Below, one piece after another: positions 1 through 9,366 of a DNA stretch of 64,000 bases; the first letter of the stretch is position 1, and each line of letters begins with the position of its first letter. The notes beneath the pieces are model-generated. The model was not told the origin of the DNA. It saw nothing but the letters and a program-made list of their open reading frames with translations, and searched no databases. Location: assembly GCA_963780135.1 (NCBI GenBank), contig CAWAAR010000001.1, forward strand, positions 1 to 64,000, written 5' to 3'. Both the position numbers and the translations under genes were made by a program. The stretch comes from Clostridium_AM sp963780135 (GTDB lineage Bacteria > Bacillota > Clostridia > Clostridiales > Clostridiaceae).

Positions 1-190
1 ATCCTTACTTTTTATCTATTTCTATGTGCATTCCATATCTTGACACGCCTGCTTAAGTTGACATATTAATTGCTGGCTTTTCTAAGACATCCTGCTTATA
101 TTAAGTCAAAATTATACATATATGTTATAATATCAAATGAACTAATTATATATTTAAAAATAGTAAATAACTTTTCAAGAAAGGGCAAGT

Positions 191-2728
191 ATGGGGACTT
201 TAAATAACATAGATAATAAACCTATCATAGAATCTAATATAAATTTTAAACCAATAGATACAAACTACAATGACAAATATACAATTGCCAATGATATTTT
301 AAAAGCAAATGAAACAGGATTAATAGATGTCTTAGTAGATTCTAATTTAGCACTTAGACCTAAACTTCTTATAAATGATTATAGTAAAGGTAGTAAAGTT
401 TTAAGTGACATTGCTGAAGAACTTATAAAATGCAATGAATTTATGATATCTGTAGCTTTTATTACAAGTAGTGGTGTGATTCCCCTTTTAGAAACCTTGA
501 AGACTTTAGAAAAGAATGGGATTAAGGGCAGAATTCTAACCACGGACTATCTGAACTTTAGCGAACCAAAAGCATTAAAAAAGCTTTTAGAGTTTTCTAA
601 TATCCATATAAAAATGTATTGCAAAGATAATTTTCATACTAAAGGATACATTTTTAAACATAGTGATCATTATAAGCTTATTGTTGGTAGTTCTAATTTA
701 ACTCAAACGGCATTAACTAAAAATAAAGAATGGAATATAAAAGTATCTTCTTTAGAAGAAGGCTCTTTAACAGCATCAGTATTAAATGAATTTGAAGCAA
801 TGTGGGAGGAAGCTGATAATTTAACTTTAGAGTGGATTGAAACTTATGAGAAGATATATTTAAAACAAAGAGAGTCTTTTAGGAAAAGTAGTGTTCCAAG
901 AATTTCTCAATATACATTAAAGCCAAATAAGATGCAAGTATCTGCAATTCAAGCTTTAGATAAGGTAAGAGAAAAAGGAGTTAGAAAGGCTTTGTTGATT
1001 TCAGCTACAGGTACGGGAAAAACTTATTTATCAGCTTTTGATATTAGAAATTTCAATCCAAATAGAGCATTATTTATTGTACATAGAGAACAAATTGCAA
1101 AACAAGCCTTAAATAGCTATAAAAATGTTTTTGGTGATACTAAAACCATGGGAATTCTTTCTGGTAACTCAAAAGACACGCATAAAGAATTTATCTTTTC
1201 AACAGTACAAACCTTATCAAAATATGAAGCATTATTAAGCTTTTGTAAAAGCGAATTTGACTATATTGTTATTGATGAAGTTCATAAAGCTGGTGCCATA
1301 AGCTATCAAAAAATTGTGGATTATTTTGAGCCTAAATTTTTATTAGGTATGACAGCTACTCCTGAAAGAACTGATGAATTTGATATTTTTAAAATGTTTG
1401 ATTATAATGTAGCATATGAAATTCGCTTGCAACAGGCTTTAGAAGAAAACTTACTTTGTCCATTCCACTATTTTGGAATTACAGATATATCTATAGACGG
1501 TAATGAATTAGATGATAATACAGATTTTAAATATTTAGTAGGTGACCAAAGAGTTAATCATATTCTTAATAAGATTAATTTCTATGGATATTGTGGGGAT
1601 AAAGTAAAAGGGCTAATATTTTGTAGTGATAAAAAGGAAGCTAAAGAATTATCTAATAAATTCAACGAACATGGCTTAAGAACTTTAGCATTAACAGGAG
1701 AAAATACTCAATCGGAACGTGAAGATGCCATTTTGCGCTTAGAGCAAGATGAAAATGTTAATTGCTTAGATTACATTTTTACTGTTGATATTTTTAATGA
1801 AGGCGTGGACATACCCGCAATTAATCAAGTTGTTATGTTAAGGGCTACTAAATCAGCTATAATTTTTGTACAGCAATTAGGACGTGGTCTTAGAACATAT
1901 AATAATAAAGAATATGTTGTTATTATAGACTTTGTTGGAAATTATAATAATAACTTTTTAATTTCTATCGCACTTTCAGGCGATAAAACCTACAACAAAG
2001 ATACTATTAGAAAATATGTTATGGAAGGAAATAGAATAATTCCTGGCTGCTCTACTGTGAATTTTGATGAAATTTCTAGGAAACGTATTTTTGAATCTAT
2101 TGATAAAGCTAATTTTAATGATATTAAACTTATTAAGGAAAGCTATAATAGTTTAAAACAAAAGTTAGGTAGAATTCCTAACTTAAAAGACTTTGATCTA
2201 TATGACTCCATTGATGCTATACGGATTTTTGACAATAAAAGCTTAGGTTCATATCATAAATTTTTAACAAAATATGAGAAAGAATATAGTATAAAGCTTA
2301 GCTCTGCGCAAGAATCTTTTATAGAATTTATTTGTAAAAAACTTGCTTCTGGAAAGCGAATCCATGAACTAGAAATGATTAGATGTGCAATAACTTATAA
2401 GTTTGATTTAATGTTTAAACTAAAATATATTCTAAAAGAACAATATGATATAAACTTTAAAGATAATACAGAGACTTCTATAGTTAATGTGCTTACAAAT
2501 CAGTTTGCTAGCGGAGCCGCTAAGGAAACATATGAAGAATGTATTTTCTTAGAAAAACATAACTTAGACTATAAAATCTCAGATATTTTTGAGGAAAACT
2601 TAAAAGAACAAGAATTCAAAGAAATTGTTATAGAACTAATTGAGTTTGGTATAAATAGATATAAAAAGTTTTATAGTGATCGTTATATGGATACAAATTT
2701 TCAAGTTATATCAAAAATATACATATGA
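191..2728 (+). CDS. PLD-nuclease / superfamily II helicase protein, N-terminal part of a frameshifted gene
   Basis: Cytoplasmic ATP-dependent DNA or RNA helicase joined to a phospholipase-D-type nuclease. Domains in order: a PLD module with HTK near residues 149-151 followed by GSSNLT; Walker A ATGTGKT near 272-278; DEVH near 361; TATPE near 387; and motif VI QLGRGLR near 563. These make a complete SF2 core. Families with this layout end in a DUF3427 domain, which here lies in the next frame. An extra T in the TTTT run at about 2698-2701 would explain the break: removing it joins TNF to KLYQKYTYEDV. The start is ATG with AAAGGG upstream. Relatives occur on genomic islands and are suspected of roles in defence or repair. 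The frameshift could be real or a sequencing error. Confidence 0.85.
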   Translation: MGTLNNIDNKPIIESNINFKPIDTNYNDKYTIANDILKANETGLIDVLVDSNLALRPKLLINDYSKGSKVLSDIAEELIKCNEFMISVAFITSSGVIPLLETLKTLEKNGIKGRILTTDYLNFSEPKALKKLLEFSNIHIKMYCKDNFHTKGYIFKHSDHYKLIVGSSNLTQTALTKNKEWNIKVSSLEEGSLTASVLNEFEAMWEEADNLTLEWIETYEKIYLKQRESFRKSSVPRISQYTLKPNKMQVSAIQALDKVREKGVRKALLISATGTGKTYLSAFDIRNFNPNRALFIVHREQIAKQALNSYKNVFGDTKTMGILSGNSKDTHKEFIFSTVQTLSKYEALLSFCKSEFDYIVIDEVHKAGAISYQKIVDYFEPKFLLGMTATPERTDEFDIFKMFDYNVAYEIRLQQALEENLLCPFHYFGITDISIDGNELDDNTDFKYLVGDQRVNHILNKINFYGYCGDKVKGLIFCSDKKEAKELSNKFNEHGLRTLALTGENTQSEREDAILRLEQDENVNCLDYIFTVDIFNEGVDIPAINQVVMLRATKSAIIFVQQLGRGLRTYNNKEYVVIIDFVGNYNNNFLISIALSGDKTYNKDTIRKYVMEGNRIIPGCSTVNFDEISRKRIFESIDKANFNDIKLIKESYNSLKQKLGRIPNLKDFDLYDSIDAIRIFDNKSLGSYHKFLTKYEKEYSIKLSSAQESFIEFICKKLASGKRIHELEMIRCAITYKFDLMFKLKYILKEQYDINFKDNTETSIVNVLTNQFASGAAKETYEECIFLEKHNLDYKISDIFEENLKEQEFKEIVIELIEFGINRYKKFYSDRYMDTNFQVISKIYI

Positions 2729-3170
2729 GGATGTGTGTAGATTATTGGACTGGGAAAAAGGTGAAGTAGCCCTTAATATTGGAGGTTACAAATTTGATAA
2801 GAAAACCAAAACCTATCCAGTATTTATTAATTATAATAAATCTGCAGATATTAGTGATTCTATAAATTATGAAGATAGATTTGAATCCTCTGCGCAATTA
2901 ATTGCAATATCAAAATCAGGTAGAACAGAAAAATCCGCTGATGTTATACAAGCATATAACGCTGAAAAAGATGGTGTTGAAATGAGTTTATTTGTAAGAA
3001 AAAATAAGGATGATAAAATATCAAAAGAATTTTATTATCTAGGAAAAATTAAAGCTGTAGGAACTCCTAAACCAATTATTATGGAAAATACTAATAAGAC
3101 TGCTGTGGAAATTAAGTATCAATTATATACACCTGTAAGAGAAGATATTTTTGATTACATTATTTCATAA
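2703..3170 (+). pseudogene. DUF3427 C-terminal fragment of the upstream helicase
   Basis: This frame continues the helicase directly. It opens with KLYQKYTYEDVCRLLDWEK, the usual start of DUF3427, and runs to a normal C-terminus. It has no ribosome site of its own; the ATG at 2676 lies inside the upstream gene and is unlikely to be used. It is therefore the 3' exon-like remainder of a gene split by one base, not an independent protein. Restoring the frame near 2700 would give a protein of about 990 residues, a normal length for PLD-helicase-DUF3427 proteins. Confidence 0.8.
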
Positions 3171-3180
3171 TCTATATGGT

Positions 3181-3250
3181 AAAAGTGATATTTAATCTTG
3201 ATACATGCGCATTGAGCACTGTAAATTTAGAAAATATCACTTTTTCTTTT
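3181..3250 (+). terminator. Intrinsic terminator after the helicase gene
   Basis: The arms AAAAGTGATATTT and AAAATATCACTTTTT flank a loop of about 37 nt, ending in a T run. It lies directly after the DUF3427 stop codon and can also serve the convergent VOC gene. Confidence 0.65.
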
Positions 3251-3278
3251 ACAACTATTTAGGATTTCCTTATAAAAA

Positions 3279-3737
3279 CTATATAAATTTTTTCACAAAA
3301 TCAATAGGATACATAGTACGTAAAGCCGTTTCTTCCGCAGTGAATCCTTGACTTAAAAATCGCTTTATAACACTTTCCATACTTTCTCCAACCTCAATAA
3401 TATGTTTGTCAGGGTCATAAAATCTAATAACTCTCTGTCCCCATGGATATTCTTTAACATCATGAACATATTCTATATTTTCAAAACCTCTTAACCTTTC
3501 TACAAATTCATTTAAATCTTCTTCTTCAAAATAAAGTTCAAAATTATTTGATTTGTTAATGACATCATTTCCATTTATATTAATAAGTTCTGCAAAACCC
3601 TTCTGTATTGCAAAATGGTTTTCAAAAGTAACGTTTGCTCCAAAATCCATTGTCACTTTTTGGTTAAGCACCTCTCCATAAAATTTTTTTGAAACTTCAA
3701 TATCACTAACAGCTATAAGTGGGCATACAAATTTCAT
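3279..3737 (-). CDS. VOC-family (glyoxalase/bleomycin-resistance-like) protein
   Basis: Small cytoplasmic protein of 152 residues with the paired beta-alpha-beta-beta-beta fold of the vicinal oxygen chelate superfamily. Visible hallmarks are the opening PLIAVSDIEVSKKFYGEVL and the closing region RVIRFYDPDKHIIEVGE, where the final His and Glu are typical metal-binding positions. About 25 residues follow that domain, ending in an alanine- and methionine-rich helix. ATG is preceded by GGAGAGATTTAA. It stands alone and upstream of an AraC-type regulator on the same strand. The substrate cannot be told from sequence; such proteins range from glyoxalases to drug-binding proteins. Confidence 0.8.
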   Translation of the reverse strand: MKFVCPLIAVSDIEVSKKFYGEVLNQKVTMDFGANVTFENHFAIQKGFAELININGNDVINKSNNFELYFEEEDLNEFVERLRGFENIEYVHDVKEYPWGQRVIRFYDPDKHIIEVGESMESVIKRFLSQGFTAEETALRTMYPIDFVKKFI

Positions 3738-3853
3738 TTAAATCTCTCCTTTATATATGTAGTGTTTACCCTTTCACATTGGTTTATTTTACTGTTTAAC
3801 CTATAAACTTAGTTTGTTATTTGGGGAAATCCCTTAACATTATTTATTATATC

Positions 3854-4705
3854 TTAATATTTAAAGGGTTCATTGTAAAAATCGGACATGTTTTTGAAAA
3901 ATTTTTTAGGAGAAACTCCACATATTTGCTTAAAATCATGTACAAAATGTGATTGGTCAAAATAGCCTAGAATTTGAGCTGTATTTAAACAACTTTTATA
4001 ATGGTCACTTTTTAACATATTTATTGAATTGTTCACTCTTGCTATTCTTAAGAACATTTTTGCACCTATTCCAACATACTGGTTAAATAGCCTATTCAAA
4101 TGACGCTCACTTACATATTCACTTTGTGATAATTCCTTTATTGTTAATACTCCACTTTCAGCCTTAATTCTCTCCAAGGTAGAATTCACAACTGCATGCT
4201 GTTTATTGTTTTTCTCTATTGCTTTCAAAAAAATCATATTTGCCATGGAAATCATGTCATCTATATTATTTGAAATTTCCACAGCATGGATCAATGAATA
4301 TGACAAACACTTGTCAACTTGATCTACCTGTATTTGAATATCACATAATTCTGATTGTTTTATACCAGTAATAGCATGCAACCCTCCAGGCACAAATTCA
4401 ATGAAAAATCTTATCTTTTTTAAATTCACATCATTTTTTACTATAACTGTTTTTGTTGTTGCTCCCCACAAACTTGATGAAAGATTATTATTTTCATAAG
4501 TATATACAATACAACCACTTGAATCAGGTATTAAAATCAAATCACTAGTATTATCATTACACCTTGTGGCTTTACTTGCATTTGGAAATGATATAGTATA
4601 ATGTGCAATATATTTTTTAAGTAATGGATGAGGTGCTATGTATATATAATTCGCTGTTTCTTTTATTTTCAAATGTTTCTTTACCGACATATCACAAAAA
4701 AACAA
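3854..4705 (-). CDS. AraC-family transcriptional regulator
   Basis: DNA-binding regulator of 283 residues. The N-terminal ~160 residues form an unassigned sensor region of the kind seen in AraC proteins with a DUF6597-like domain (HPLLKKYIAHY, FFIEFVPGGLHAITG). The C-terminal ~100 residues hold the double helix-turn-helix: LTIKELSQSEYVSERHLNRLFNQ, then AQILGYFDQSHFVHDFKQICGVSP, a classic second HTH. The start is TTG, chosen because GGGGGGA lies 5-6 nt upstream; an in-frame ATG five codons later has no ribosome site. The VOC gene downstream, about 115 nt away on the same strand, is the most likely target or partner, but no operator was recognised. Confidence 0.85.
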   Translation of the reverse strand: MFFCDMSVKKHLKIKETANYIYIAPHPLLKKYIAHYTISFPNASKATRCNDNTSDLILIPDSSGCIVYTYENNNLSSSLWGATTKTVIVKNDVNLKKIRFFIEFVPGGLHAITGIKQSELCDIQIQVDQVDKCLSYSLIHAVEISNNIDDMISMANMIFLKAIEKNNKQHAVVNSTLERIKAESGVLTIKELSQSEYVSERHLNRLFNQYVGIGAKMFLRIARVNNSINMLKSDHYKSCLNTAQILGYFDQSHFVHDFKQICGVSPKKFFKNMSDFYNEPFKY

Positions 4706-4932
4706 TTCTATCCCCCCATGTAAAATATAAGATGCTTGTCTAATTATATTACATTTTTCTATAGCTATTTGTCCAATTTTTAAAAGGTTGCAAGTACCTT
4801 ACAGATATCGGTAGTGAAAGAAATAATGGCTATTGATTTTTACATATTTTACAGTAGGGTCTGATACAATTGCGATGTAATTTTGATTGAGCTTGCTTTT
4901 AAGTTAACCTGGCTAGAGTTATTATCTAATAA

Positions 4933-6048
4933 TTATATTTTCTCTCTGTAAATTGCATGACTGAGCAACATACCGAAGGCAATAAACACTATAATCATAC
5001 TCACTATAACTGCATATGGTCTCCAAAGTCCCATGTCGAAATAAAATCCAGACACATCATGTATCACCTGTGATGATGCCATGGGAAATGCATTTAATAT
5101 AAATTGAGAGAATTTCCATGGTACCTTTATGAATAAAGCTATGATGATGTAGAAAATATTTATTGCAATTCCTATTGTTGTAGTCAGACTTGTATTTGCT
5201 GCTTTGTAGGATATCCACCCCATAACAGTTGTTAAAGCCAGCACTCCTAAAAGTTCACTTACAAACATCAAAAGTATTCCATCTCCTAATGTAAAATTTC
5301 CTATAGAAAATAATGCAAATACCTTTAAACTACTCTCCAAAGTCTGAAATCCTGTAACCGAACCTAGAATTAACACTGTACTAAGTATTGCTACCAATGT
5401 TAATAATAGACCATATATCATAATTGGCAAAAGACGAAGAAACATCATTTTTTTTCCTAATTTTGTTGCATAAATAATTTCCATACTACCGTCTTCCATA
5501 CTGTCAGAATAGGTGGCTGCTGCAAAAAATGTAACCATGAAGATAATTATTAGATAAGGAAACTTAAGATTATCAATTCCTAAATTCCAAAGATAACATC
5601 CAGGATACTTAACAAAAGGTGTTTTTACCTTGTTCAGTTCTTTAAGTGCCTTTTCCTGATCCCTTTGAGGAATTTTTTCTATAATTGCAATTGATTTTTT
5701 TCTCCAGCATCCATAAAAATTCTTGGCATAAGCATCAGGGTAATCTTGAATCTTTTTTTCACAGTACAGCATTCCAGGATAAACCTCCACTAAACCTTGT
5801 ATAAAAGTTACAAGTGGTTGATATTTTACTTCGTCTGATTTTTGATCTCTCACATTTTTAAGTCCCAACCATAATTTATCTTCGGTCATTTCACCAGAAT
5901 ACACAGCCTCTTCTTTCATCACTTCAGGTAGATTTTTCTCTCCTCCTATCATTACTGCACTTAATCCAGCGGTCAAAAGAAGCATTCCTATTATTGAGAA
6001 AAGTACATACCTTGTAAAAAGTCGGCGCTTTAATTCTTGATATATCAC
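4933..6048 (-). CDS. ABC transporter permease (second of a pair)
   Basis: Integral membrane protein of 371 residues: one N-terminal membrane segment (residues ~15-35), a large extracytoplasmic loop up to about residue 165, then five or so membrane segments (from YLIIIFMVTFFAAATYSD onward). It has the ABC-2-type or bacitracin/lantibiotic-exporter permease layout. The loop contains GEMTEDK, also found at the matching place in the neighbouring permease, so the two are paralogues. It is the last gene of the ATPase-permease-permease operon, 4 nt after the preceding gene, and presumably forms a heterodimer with it. The exported substrate is unknown; cell-envelope-active peptides are the likely class. 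Confidence 0.8.
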   Translation of the reverse strand: MIYQELKRRLFTRYVLFSIIGMLLLTAGLSAVMIGGEKNLPEVMKEEAVYSGEMTEDKLWLGLKNVRDQKSDEVKYQPLVTFIQGLVEVYPGMLYCEKKIQDYPDAYAKNFYGCWRKKSIAIIEKIPQRDQEKALKELNKVKTPFVKYPGCYLWNLGIDNLKFPYLIIIFMVTFFAAATYSDSMEDGSMEIIYATKLGKKMMFLRLLPIMIYGLLLTLVAILSTVLILGSVTGFQTLESSLKVFALFSIGNFTLGDGILLMFVSELLGVLALTTVMGWISYKAANTSLTTTIGIAINIFYIIIALFIKVPWKFSQFILNAFPMASSQVIHDVSGFYFDMGLWRPYAVIVSMIIVFIAFGMLLSHAIYREKI

Positions 6049-6052
6049 ATCT

Positions 6053-7279
6053 TTACCTCCTTCTATAGTTTAATGCAGTAAATACTGTACTAAGTAAGAA
6101 TGTAATTCCGCTCACCATAAGTAAAATTGACGGCATCCAAAAAACTTTTCCCAAAATTGTTGTCATCGGAAATTTTGCTAATTCTACAAATTCTAAATAT
6201 GAGAATACTACTCCTCCAGGTAACAATATCTTAATTACATTGATAAGGGGAGCGTTCATATTGATAAATATACCAGAAAGAAAAGCTCCTAATATTGTTA
6301 ATATAGAAAACTCAATGGCTCTTGATGATTTTTTAGCTATAGACGAAATCCAAGTAGCAAAGCTTGCTATAGTTAAAATCCCTACTGCTCCGAAAATAAA
6401 TAATTTTTTAAGTAATTCTCCTTCATTGTAGGGAAAAAAACTTTTGCCTGAAACCTGTATTGATGTATTTAAAGCATCATGAGGTAATGACTGATTAAGA
6501 AGTATAACATAAACACCTACTCCGCAAAGATAGATAATAGATGCCATAATCCAAGGTATAACAATCTTTGCTGCTGTAAGATTTTTTCTACCTTTCGTTG
6601 TGGCTTTTATAATTTCATCCATTCCATTTTCTTTATCCTTCGCTATAATGGAGCCTGCAAAAATCCCTACCATAACCATAAGCACAAATGAAAAAATCAT
6701 CATGTGTCCAATTCCTTCATCCCATTGTTTAAACCCACTGTAATAAATATAAGGTTTTTTCGCCTTATGCCAGGTTGACAGAGCTAATGTCTTTTCACTT
6801 TGATTATGTGCATTTTTATCAATATAATTGCGATAATATAAGTCTTCATTTTCATAAAAATGCTCTCCTGCATCCTTTGGAATATGCAAAAGATCCTTTG
6901 TAGATTCTCCTCTCATATTTCTAAGTCTTAGCTCCTGCATAACCAAGATATCAGCATAAACAGCATGTTTCAATAAATCTTTAGTCATCACAATATCACT
7001 ATCTTTCTCACCCTTTAATGAGTGAAGTAACGCATCACAGCCTCTTTGAAATTTATCTTCAGTCATTTCTCCTGTAGTAACGTTTCTATCCTTAGCTGCT
7101 ACTTCTATTGCCGATTTACCTTTATAGCCTTTGTAACATCCTGTCTGCATAAAATCTTCAGTGGCTCCTCCTACAATAAACCACGCCCATAATCCTGCCA
7201 GCATAATTGAAATTAAAATGTATGTCAGCAGTCTTTTAAAGCTAAGCTGTCTTTTTAACTCTTGAAAAAACACATCCAT
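6053..7279 (-). CDS. ABC transporter permease (first of a pair)
   Basis: Integral membrane protein of 408 residues with the same plan as the downstream permease: an N-terminal membrane segment, a long extracytoplasmic loop including TTGEMTEDKFQRG, then about five further membrane helices beginning near MMIFSFVLMVMVGIFAGS. The segment AKDKENGMDEIIKATTKGR after the second helix resembles the coupling region of ABC-2 permeases. It starts 2 nt after the ATPase stop codon, so translation is coupled. Together with the ATPase and the second permease it makes a heteromeric exporter. Function as a detoxification or sensing pump for antimicrobial peptides is inferred from the neighbouring two-component system. 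Confidence 0.8.
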   Translation of the reverse strand: MDVFFQELKRQLSFKRLLTYILISIMLAGLWAWFIVGGATEDFMQTGCYKGYKGKSAIEVAAKDRNVTTGEMTEDKFQRGCDALLHSLKGEKDSDIVMTKDLLKHAVYADILVMQELRLRNMRGESTKDLLHIPKDAGEHFYENEDLYYRNYIDKNAHNQSEKTLALSTWHKAKKPYIYYSGFKQWDEGIGHMMIFSFVLMVMVGIFAGSIIAKDKENGMDEIIKATTKGRKNLTAAKIVIPWIMASIIYLCGVGVYVILLNQSLPHDALNTSIQVSGKSFFPYNEGELLKKLFIFGAVGILTIASFATWISSIAKKSSRAIEFSILTILGAFLSGIFINMNAPLINVIKILLPGGVVFSYLEFVELAKFPMTTILGKVFWMPSILLMVSGITFLLSTVFTALNYRRR

Positions 7280-7281
7280 TT

Positions 7282-8145
7282 TTATACCACCTTCACTTTT
7301 GAAAGATAAAAATCATTAAGAGAAGGTGAAACTAATTTACTATTTGGCAAAGGAACGTCTGCAATATAACGAATTGCAACCTGTCCCTTATCTTCATTTC
7401 GGAAATTCATAATCCTATATTCTTTTTCCACCTCTGCCATATCTCTTTCTGGAACAACTGTTTCAAATACATTGCCAGCAAGTGTTTCAATTAAAGAACC
7501 ACTTTCTCCCTCTGCGATTACTTTACCTTTTTCCATGAGTACAAGATAATTAGCAATAAATTCAATGTCTGAAACAATATGTGTAGACAGAATAACAATT
7601 TTTTCTTTACTTATTGTGGTTAAATATTGACGAAACTTTCTTCTTTCTTCTATATCTAAACCAGCAGTAGGTTCATCTACTATTAAAATATCAGGATTAT
7701 TTAACATAGCTTGACATATTCCAACTCTACGCTTCATACCTCCCGAAAGCTTATCCACCTTTTTCTTTCTAACTTCCAATAAATTAAATTGACTTAATAA
7801 TTCACTGATTCTCTCATTTCTTAGCTTTTTATTAATCCCTTTTAAAACTCCAATGTAATTAAGAAAATCTTCCACTGACTGATTTTTATCATATCCAAAT
7901 TGCTGAGGCAAATATCCTATTTTATCTAGATATGTACCATTAAGTTCATTAATATTTACATCATTAAGCATTATTTTTCCATTACTTGGCTTTATATTAC
8001 CAACCAACATTCTCATTAATGTAGTTTTTCCTGCACCATTGGATCCTAAAAGTCCCCAAATCCCTGGAGTAAATTCAAGATTTATATTACAGGCAGCTTT
8101 TAAATCTTTAAACTCCTTAGAAACGTTATAAACAACTAACTTCAT
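7282..8145 (-). CDS. ABC transporter ATP-binding protein
   Basis: Cytoplasmic nucleotide-binding subunit of 287 residues, BcrA/CcmA-like. Walker A is GSNGAGKTT (near residues 34-42), the Q-loop PQQFGY, the signature LSGGMKRR, Walker B ILIVDEPTAGLD and the switch His in STHIVSD. All catalytic residues are present. The C-terminal ~70 residues (from about 215) form the extension typical of drug-exporter ATPases. It is the first gene of a three-gene operon with two permeases. A terminator-like hairpin separates it from the histidine kinase upstream, so the transporter probably has its own or read-through transcription. Confidence 0.9.
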   Translation of the reverse strand: MKLVVYNVSKEFKDLKAACNINLEFTPGIWGLLGSNGAGKTTLMRMLVGNIKPSNGKIMLNDVNINELNGTYLDKIGYLPQQFGYDKNQSVEDFLNYIGVLKGINKKLRNERISELLSQFNLLEVRKKKVDKLSGGMKRRVGICQAMLNNPDILIVDEPTAGLDIEERRKFRQYLTTISKEKIVILSTHIVSDIEFIANYLVLMEKGKVIAEGESGSLIETLAGNVFETVVPERDMAEVEKEYRIMNFRNEDKGQVAIRYIADVPLPNSKLVSPSLNDFYLSKVKVV

Positions 8146-8175
8146 ATATTCTTCCTCCTTAATTAAAGCAATAAA

Positions 8176-8222
8176 AAAACCTTTCTTTCATCCTAAGTAT
8201 AACTAAGATAAAAGAAAGGTTT
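8176..8222 (-). terminator. Intrinsic terminator between kinase and ABC operon
   Basis: On the minus strand AAACCTTTCTTT pairs with AAAGAAAGGTTT and is followed by a run of T. It sits between the sensor kinase stop and the ABC ATPase start, separating the two transcription units or acting as an attenuator. Confidence 0.6.
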
Positions 8223-8256
8223 ATTCATAAACTATTTAGCAATTATAAAGATTTTA

Positions 8257-9366
8257 TTAAGAAGCTAGTAAAGTAATAATAAATACAGTATGTCCATCCT
8301 TACTTTCTGCATCTATTGATCCCTGATGTCTTTCTATAATTTCTCTTGCAATAGCAAGCCCCAGTCCTGCTCCAGCTGATTGACTTCTTGACTGATCTCT
8401 TCTATAAAACTTTTCAAATATAAGTTTTAATTCCTGCTCACTTATTACATCACCATCATTTTCTACAAATAACTGTGTACTACATTTGCCAACTTTGACC
8501 TTTATTTTTATGACAGAATCCTTATGACTATATGCTATAGCATTCTTTAATAAGTTATTAATCACCCTGGCAAATAGTGATCCATCAACGTAAAGCTTCA
8601 TATTAGTAGGAAGATTTACATCAAATTTTAAGTTTTTGTCCCTTAGTAGAGGATAAAGTTCCTCTGTCAACTGTTCTAAGAGAAAATCTGCATCTAATAA
8701 ACTTTTATTCAAAGGAATTTCTTGAAGATTAAATCGAGTAATATCAAAAAACTGATTCGTTAAATCTTCTAGTCTATAGGCTTTTTTCAAAATTTTTTTA
8801 ATATAGTCCCTGCGCATCTCCTCCGGTATTTCAGATTCATCTAAAATTGTAAGATACCCAATAATGCTTGTAAGTGGAGTCTTTAAGTCATGTGCTAAAT
8901 AGGTTACAAGGTCATTTTTTTTGCTCATCTCTAGTGAGATTTCCTGCTTTACAAGGTCATTCTCATGTATAAGATTACTTATTTCTGAATCAATGATTTT
9001 TAATTCCTGAACTTTTTGTGGAACTTCTGCCTTTATTAATAAAGATATACGTTGTTCTATTTCATCTATTGTCATTTTTCGCTCTTTATTCTTTGAATAT
9101 TTTGATGTAAAATAAACAACTATTTCTAAAATAAAAAAACCAAAAACAGCTATAAATGTTAATATGCCTTTAAGTCGCGGCCAGTAGAAAGTACCTCTGG
9201 AACGATCCACTCCTAAAAACAATACCTTTGCTCTGTCAAATAATATTTGATTTTCAAAATATTCCGCCACTAACCCTTCAAATTTCAAATCAATGAGGAA
9301 CATTAAAATTATAAATATAAAAAAAGCTAAAATATAATAATTCCATTTCCATTTTCTACTCTTCAA
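8257..9366 (-). CDS. VanS-like sensor histidine kinase
   Basis: Membrane sensor of 369 residues. Two membrane segments (about 10-28 and 66-86) enclose a short outer loop of ~40 residues. A coiled linker follows, then the dimerisation/phosphoacceptor helix with LVTYLAHDLKTPLTSIIGYL (His near residue 160), and a HATPase domain with the N box NNLLKNAIAYS and G boxes GAGLGLAI. The H-box and following residues closely resemble VanS of glycopeptide-resistance clusters. No vanH/A/X genes are nearby, so glycopeptide resistance itself is not implied. It overlaps the response regulator gene by 11 nt. The adjacent ABC exporter suggests an envelope-stress circuit. Confidence 0.88.
   Translation of the reverse strand: MKSRKWKWNYYILAFFIFIILMFLIDLKFEGLVAEYFENQILFDRAKVLFLGVDRSRGTFYWPRLKGILTFIAVFGFFILEIVVYFTSKYSKNKERKMTIDEIEQRISLLIKAEVPQKVQELKIIDSEISNLIHENDLVKQEISLEMSKKNDLVTYLAHDLKTPLTSIIGYLTILDESEIPEEMRRDYIKKILKKAYRLEDLTNQFFDITRFNLQEIPLNKSLLDADFLLEQLTEELYPLLRDKNLKFDVNLPTNMKLYVDGSLFARVINNLLKNAIAYSHKDSVIKIKVKVGKCSTQLFVENDGDVISEQELKLIFEKFYRRDQSRSQSAGAGLGLAIAREIIERHQGSIDAESKDGHTVFIITLLAS

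Noticed and set aside
1..190. Promoter before the helicase gene (TATAAT at 126-131)
   Set aside because: No convincing -35 box at the right distance; too weak to list.
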